Source: Novosphingopyxis sp042090735 (GTDB lineage: Bacteria; Pseudomonadota; Alphaproteobacteria; Sphingomonadales; Sphingomonadaceae). From it: a stretch of 26,440 nucleotides of DNA. Made by a program: the position numbers and the translations under genes. The notes beneath the pieces were generated by a model. That model was given only the letters and a program-made list of their open reading frames with translations. It was not told where the DNA came from and did not search any database. The stretch lies in assembly GCA_042090735.1 (NCBI GenBank), contig JBELIU010000010.1, positions 1 through 26,440 on the forward strand, in the 5' to 3' direction. This document shows, one piece after another, positions 23,573-26,440 of the stretch; within the stretch, counting starts at the first letter, position 1, and each line of letters starts with the position of its first letter.

Positions 23573-23907
23573 GATTTCTCTCCCATCGGCAATTCCTGCC
23601 AATCATAGCGAAGCGGCGTCTCGCGAAATGCGAAGCGATCGACATGGCGTTCCAACGCGCCTTTTAAGCCCTCGAGCTGCCCTTCTTCGCTCGCCTCGAT
23701 GCGGATCAGCAGGGCTTCGGAAACGGGTTCCAACGTGACCAGCGCATCTCCCTTCCAGTCGGCACCGCGTGCGTCCTTCGGAAAGGTGATCATGCGCGCA
23801 GGACCGTCTTCGCGGACATCGAGATTGTGCGCCCAATGCTTGCCGAGCTGCGCCGCATATTTTTCCGCGTGGTCCGTCGGTACTTTGGCTTCGGCGATCG
23901 AAGTCAT
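23569..23907 (-). CDS. DUF2218 domain protein
   Basis: A 112-residue protein matching DUF2218 in layout: AEKYAAQLGKHWAHNL at the start, a central LVTLEPVSEALLIRIEA, and a closing LKGALERHVDRFAFRE then YDWQ. The function is unknown. Here it is wedged between the alpha/beta hydrolase (ATGA overlap upstream) and the cupin (ATGA overlap downstream), so it is made together with aromatic catabolic enzymes. I chose ATG 23907; the longer frame begins inside the hydrolase gene. Possible roles are a small accessory or ligand-binding protein of the pathway, but nothing in the sequence shows a catalytic motif. Confidence 0.8.
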   Translation of the reverse strand: MTSIAEAKVPTDHAEKYAAQLGKHWAHNLDVREDGPARMITFPKDARGADWKGDALVTLEPVSEALLIRIEASEEGQLEGLKGALERHVDRFAFRETPLRYDWQELPMGEKS

Positions 23908-25073
23908 TGCGTTTTCCCTCCCAGAGTCTCGGCAAACCAATCGGCCAGCAGGTCGCGCCCATAGGCCATATTGTCCGCGCCGACATGCTCGACCCCGCCC
24001 TCGCGCGCGGTGAAGATCACCTTTTCGCGGCGCGGAGAATTGACGAGCTGATCGTAGAGATCGTCAGCGTAGGACGGGCTGATCTGGCGATCGTTCGCCC
24101 CGTGCGTGACGAGGAAAGGAACGGTAATCCGGTCCATATGGCCGTTGAGGTTCATGCCGTCGGACTTCTGCAGGAAATCCTCTTGGCCTTCCGCTCCGAA
24201 GGCCCAATGCACGTGCGCCCAGTAATGGGGAACCGGGTTCTCGCCCTCGCGCTGCATGCGTTTGTCCTGAACTTCGCGCCAGTTGTGGTTGGCGCCCCAC
24301 ACCGCGCCGCTAGCGAAACGCGGTTCATAGGCCACGGCGCGCGGCGCGAAATGGCCGCCGAGCGAGATGCCGGTCATGCCGATCCGCTGTCGATCAACGT
24401 CGTCCTGCGTTTCCAGCCAGTCAACCGCCTTCGACGCCCAGCTTTCGCTTTGCGGGTCGACCGGCAGGCCTTGCAAGCGCAGCGCCTCGCCCGAACCGGG
24501 CTGGTCCACGCACAGGGTGGAAATGCCACGCCGCGCGAGTTCTTCCGGTAGCCGCGTCCAGTAAAGCAGCTCCTTGCAGCTATCGAGGCCATTGCAGAAA
24601 ACGACGACGGGTCGACGCTTGCACCCCTCCGACCCGTCGCCGGCGCGCGTGTAGAGAGCCGGCATGGTGCCGCTCTCGAGCGGAATCTCCACACGCTCGC
24701 GATTGATTTTGCCCAGCCGGGTCGAGCGGGCGAACGCGTCACGCGCCTTGGCGAAGGTTTCCTTGCGACCGGGATGGCCATGGCCCTGCATCCGCTCCGC
24801 CGTGAAGAGGTAGAGCGATGCACGCTCCAGTTTATTGGACGCAGAGAAGGCACGGCCTTTCGCTTCGTCCTCGGCAGCAAGGTCGAGCAGCTTTTCGCCC
24901 ATCTTGGCCCATTCGCGCATGAAGGCAGGCGTTCCGGCGTCGGCGCCTTCGTCCGCCGCCTTCAGGATGGGCTGGCACATGTCGACGATCTCGCCGATCT
25001 GCCCGCCGCTTTCCATCGCGATGGCGACCGACAGGTTCCAGATATAGTTCGGAAAAGGGGAATAAAGCGCCAC
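23904..25073 (-). CDS. Alpha/beta hydrolase, likely C-C bond hydrolase (DHPON-hydrolase-like)
   Basis: A 389-residue alpha/beta hydrolase with a helical N-terminal lid of about 130 residues. The nucleophile is Ser237 in MTGISLGGH, with Asp328 in THGANDRQI and His363 in GGVEHVGADN completing the triad. Length and layout fit the FrsA/DUF1100-like group that includes 2,6-dihydroxypseudooxynicotine hydrolase, which cleaves C-C bonds. The start is GTG 25073 with GGAGG about ten bases before it, three bases after the dioxygenase stop. Next to an extradiol dioxygenase it would be expected to hydrolyse a ring-fission product. An esterase role cannot be excluded. Confidence 0.87.
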   Translation of the reverse strand: MALYSPFPNYIWNLSVAIAMESGGQIGEIVDMCQPILKAADEGADAGTPAFMREWAKMGEKLLDLAAEDEAKGRAFSASNKLERASLYLFTAERMQGHGHPGRKETFAKARDAFARSTRLGKINRERVEIPLESGTMPALYTRAGDGSEGCKRRPVVVFCNGLDSCKELLYWTRLPEELARRGISTLCVDQPGSGEALRLQGLPVDPQSESWASKAVDWLETQDDVDRQRIGMTGISLGGHFAPRAVAYEPRFASGAVWGANHNWREVQDKRMQREGENPVPHYWAHVHWAFGAEGQEDFLQKSDGMNLNGHMDRITVPFLVTHGANDRQISPSYADDLYDQLVNSPRREKVIFTAREGGVEHVGADNMAYGRDLLADWFAETLGGKTQ

Positions 25074-25076
25074 GGG

Positions 25077-25982
25077 TCAGACCTCCGCCGGCGTGAACAG
25101 GCAGGGATCGGCTTGGGGCTTGGGCATGGTCTGCGGACCGCCCACGCCCGTGCCCCATTGGTCCATCGTCTGCGGGCCGGGTTCGTGGACCTTATCCTGG
25201 TGGTTTTCGAAATCGACCTCCTCCAGCTCGGACGTGTATTCCACCGCGAAACCGCCGGGCGTGGTGAAATAGCTGAAAGTGTTGTTGCCAGCCGTGTGGC
25301 GGCCGGGCCCCCAGCGAATGTCCGTGCCGCGCTTCTTCAGCCGGCTGACCCCGCGCATCATATCGTCCACGCTGAGCATGTCGTAAGCGACATGGTTCAG
25401 GCACGGCGGTCCGGGCAGAAGCGCAACGCGGTGGTGCGCGCTGTTGCAGCGCAGGAAGCACATGAAATCGCCCAGCCAGTCGCTGACGCGAAAGCCCAGG
25501 ACGTCGGTGAAGAAGGTCACCATCTCCTTGTGGTCGGGCGAATGCAGCACGATGTGGCTGATCTTGACCGGCATGCCTTCCCAACGTTCCATCGCCCGTT
25601 TGTCCAGCGTCTTCACATCGGCGCTGATTTCAAACGGCAGGCCATCGGGCGAGAAGAAGCGGAAGCCGTAGCCGCCGCCCGGCGCATCGAGATCGCGCGC
25701 TTCGTGCACGATGCGACAACCGGCATCGGCGACCTTCTGCTGCAAGGCATCGACATCCGCGCGGCTATCGGCGGCCAGCGCGATCACCTCGACGCAATTG
25801 CTGTCGCGCTTGTGCAGACGCACGACATGATGTTCGTCATGACCATGCGTCTTGAACCAGGCCGTATCCTCGGTCGCGTCGACTTCAACCAGGCCCCAAT
25901 CGTCAGAGTAGAAGGCGCGCTCCGCATCGAAGTCGCTCGTTCCGTAACCGACATAGCGGATTTCCGTAACTCGAGATTCCAT
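25077..25982 (-). CDS. VOC-family extradiol ring-cleavage dioxygenase
   Basis: A 301-residue two-module vicinal-oxygen-chelate protein of the type I extradiol dioxygenase kind (BphC/DHBD-like). The second module keeps the metal ligands: His143 in KISHIVLHSPD, His197 in CLNHVAYD and Glu248 in GGFAVEYTSE. His183/His184 in SAHHRVALLP and Tyr249 sit where BphC has catalytic His195 and Tyr250. It would use Fe(II) and O2 to cleave a catechol-type ring. AAGGAG precedes ATG 25982 by a few bases. It follows the monooxygenase by ten bases, so hydroxylation and cleavage are encoded together. The ring substrate is unknown. Confidence 0.9.
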   Translation of the reverse strand: MESRVTEIRYVGYGTSDFDAERAFYSDDWGLVEVDATEDTAWFKTHGHDEHHVVRLHKRDSNCVEVIALAADSRADVDALQQKVADAGCRIVHEARDLDAPGGGYGFRFFSPDGLPFEISADVKTLDKRAMERWEGMPVKISHIVLHSPDHKEMVTFFTDVLGFRVSDWLGDFMCFLRCNSAHHRVALLPGPPCLNHVAYDMLSVDDMMRGVSRLKKRGTDIRWGPGRHTAGNNTFSYFTTPGGFAVEYTSELEEVDFENHQDKVHEPGPQTMDQWGTGVGGPQTMPKPQADPCLFTPAEV

Positions 25983-25992
25983 TTCAACTCCT

Positions 25993-26440
25993 TCAGATTG
26001 GCTGCGAAACCAGGGCGAACATATCTGCCGTGGCTTTCTGATTGTCGATCGCGGGGCCCGCGCCGGTTTGCCCGCGGCAGATCGCGAGGCTGCTTTCCAC
26101 GATATATTTGCACCGCGCGAAACGGCGGGCGTGCCAGGCGCGAAAGCCGCTTTCGACGTCCTCCTGCCGGGTCAGTTCTTCGGCGAGTACCAAGGCGTCT
26201 TCCACCGCCATTCCCGCACCTTGCCCCAGATGCGGCGTGGTAGCGTGGACAGCATCGCCCAGAAGCGCCACGCGCCCTTTGTGCCAGTCGCCATCGAACA
26301 GCATGGTTTCTAGCGGACGATAGACGACCGCTTCGTCTTCCGTGATGCCCTGTCCCAGCTCCCGAATGCGGGGCGCTGCGCGTGCGAGCTTGTCACGCAT
26401 GCGTGCAGCCAAGCCATCCCGCGCCTTCCTGGCGTCTGGA
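25993..26440 (-). CDS. C-terminal part of a FAD-dependent aromatic monooxygenase, cut by the window edge
   Basis: 149 codons of the 3' end are visible, and the frame is still open at the window edge, so the start lies beyond base 26440. GRVALLGDAVHATTPHLGQGAGMAVEDA is the second FAD-binding motif (GD...P..GQG....DA) of class A flavoprotein hydroxylases such as p-hydroxybenzoate or salicylate hydroxylase. ITEDEAVVYRPLETM just upstream is also typical. It would hydroxylate an aromatic ring using NAD(P)H and O2, supplying the diol for the dioxygenase ten bases downstream. An in-frame TTG at 26412 is not the real start. The N-terminal Rossmann motif is outside the window. Confidence 0.9.
   Translation of the reverse strand, partial: PDARKARDGLAARMRDKLARAAPRIRELGQGITEDEAVVYRPLETMLFDGDWHKGRVALLGDAVHATTPHLGQGAGMAVEDALVLAEELTRQEDVESGFRAWHARRFARCKYIVESSLAICRGQTGAGPAIDNQKATADMFALVSQPI

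Noticed and set aside
24774..26243. Plus-strand open frame of 489 codons opposite the dioxygenase and hydrolase
   Set aside because: It spans three minus-strand genes with recognisable catalytic residues and shows no family pattern itself.

Overview
The window looks like chromosomal DNA of a GC-rich alphaproteobacterium, most likely a sphingomonad (Sphingomonadales, perhaps Erythrobacteraceae). This rests on base composition, gene families and TTAACC elements that resemble CtrA half-sites. No rRNA, tRNA, CRISPR array, insertion sequence or prophage was recognised. A run of 10 N at 295-304 marks an assembly gap.

Layout. (1) 1-649, minus strand: the start of an unidentified gene, then a membrane-anchored thermonuclease-like (SNase) gene broken by the N gap. 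(2) 908-10156, plus strand: a compact chemotaxis operon, STAS protein - cheY - cheA - cheW - mcp - cheW - cheR - cheB - unknown 597-aa protein. Many junctions are ATGA/GTGA overlaps. There is no cheD and no classical cheZ. The last protein has a CheZ-like D-x-x-x-Q helix, two segments resembling the MCP signalling tip and an acidic tail with two GLF motifs. It is the best candidate here for an undescribed component. (3) 10387-14750, plus strand: a DctA-type C4-dicarboxylate symporter, an Nramp-like transporter lacking the usual metal-binding motifs, and a DUF4403 lipoprotein. (4) 14751-15022: an odd spacer with no convincing gene. (5) 15023-21064, minus strand, plus divergent 21148-22029: a sugar-acid operon of FadR/GntR regulator, Gal/arabinose 1-dehydrogenase, FAH-fold AraD1-type protein, ketoglutarate-semialdehyde dehydrogenase and IlvD/Edd dehydratase, with a divergent SMP-30 lactonase. 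(6) 22047-26440, minus strand, running off the window end: an aromatic-ring catabolic operon of FAD monooxygenase, VOC extradiol dioxygenase, alpha/beta hydrolase, DUF2218 protein, cupin and FAH-family hydrolase, all tightly coupled.

How the genes work together. Block 2 encodes a complete excitation and adaptation circuit: one 4HB-type receptor, two couplers, kinase, response regulator, methyltransferase and methylesterase. The last gene would plausibly act on CheY~P or the array. Block 5 fits the non-phosphorylative Weimberg-type route: aldose to lactone (dehydrogenase), lactone to aldonate (SMP-30), aldonate to 2-keto-3-deoxy acid (IlvD/Edd), then to 2-ketoglutarate semialdehyde (FAH-fold dehydratase) and 2-ketoglutarate (ALDH). 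L-arabinose is the leading substrate. Block 6 fits ring hydroxylation, extradiol cleavage, then C-C hydrolysis of the product; the aromatic substrate cannot be read from the sequence. Substrate assignments are inferences from family and neighbourhood.
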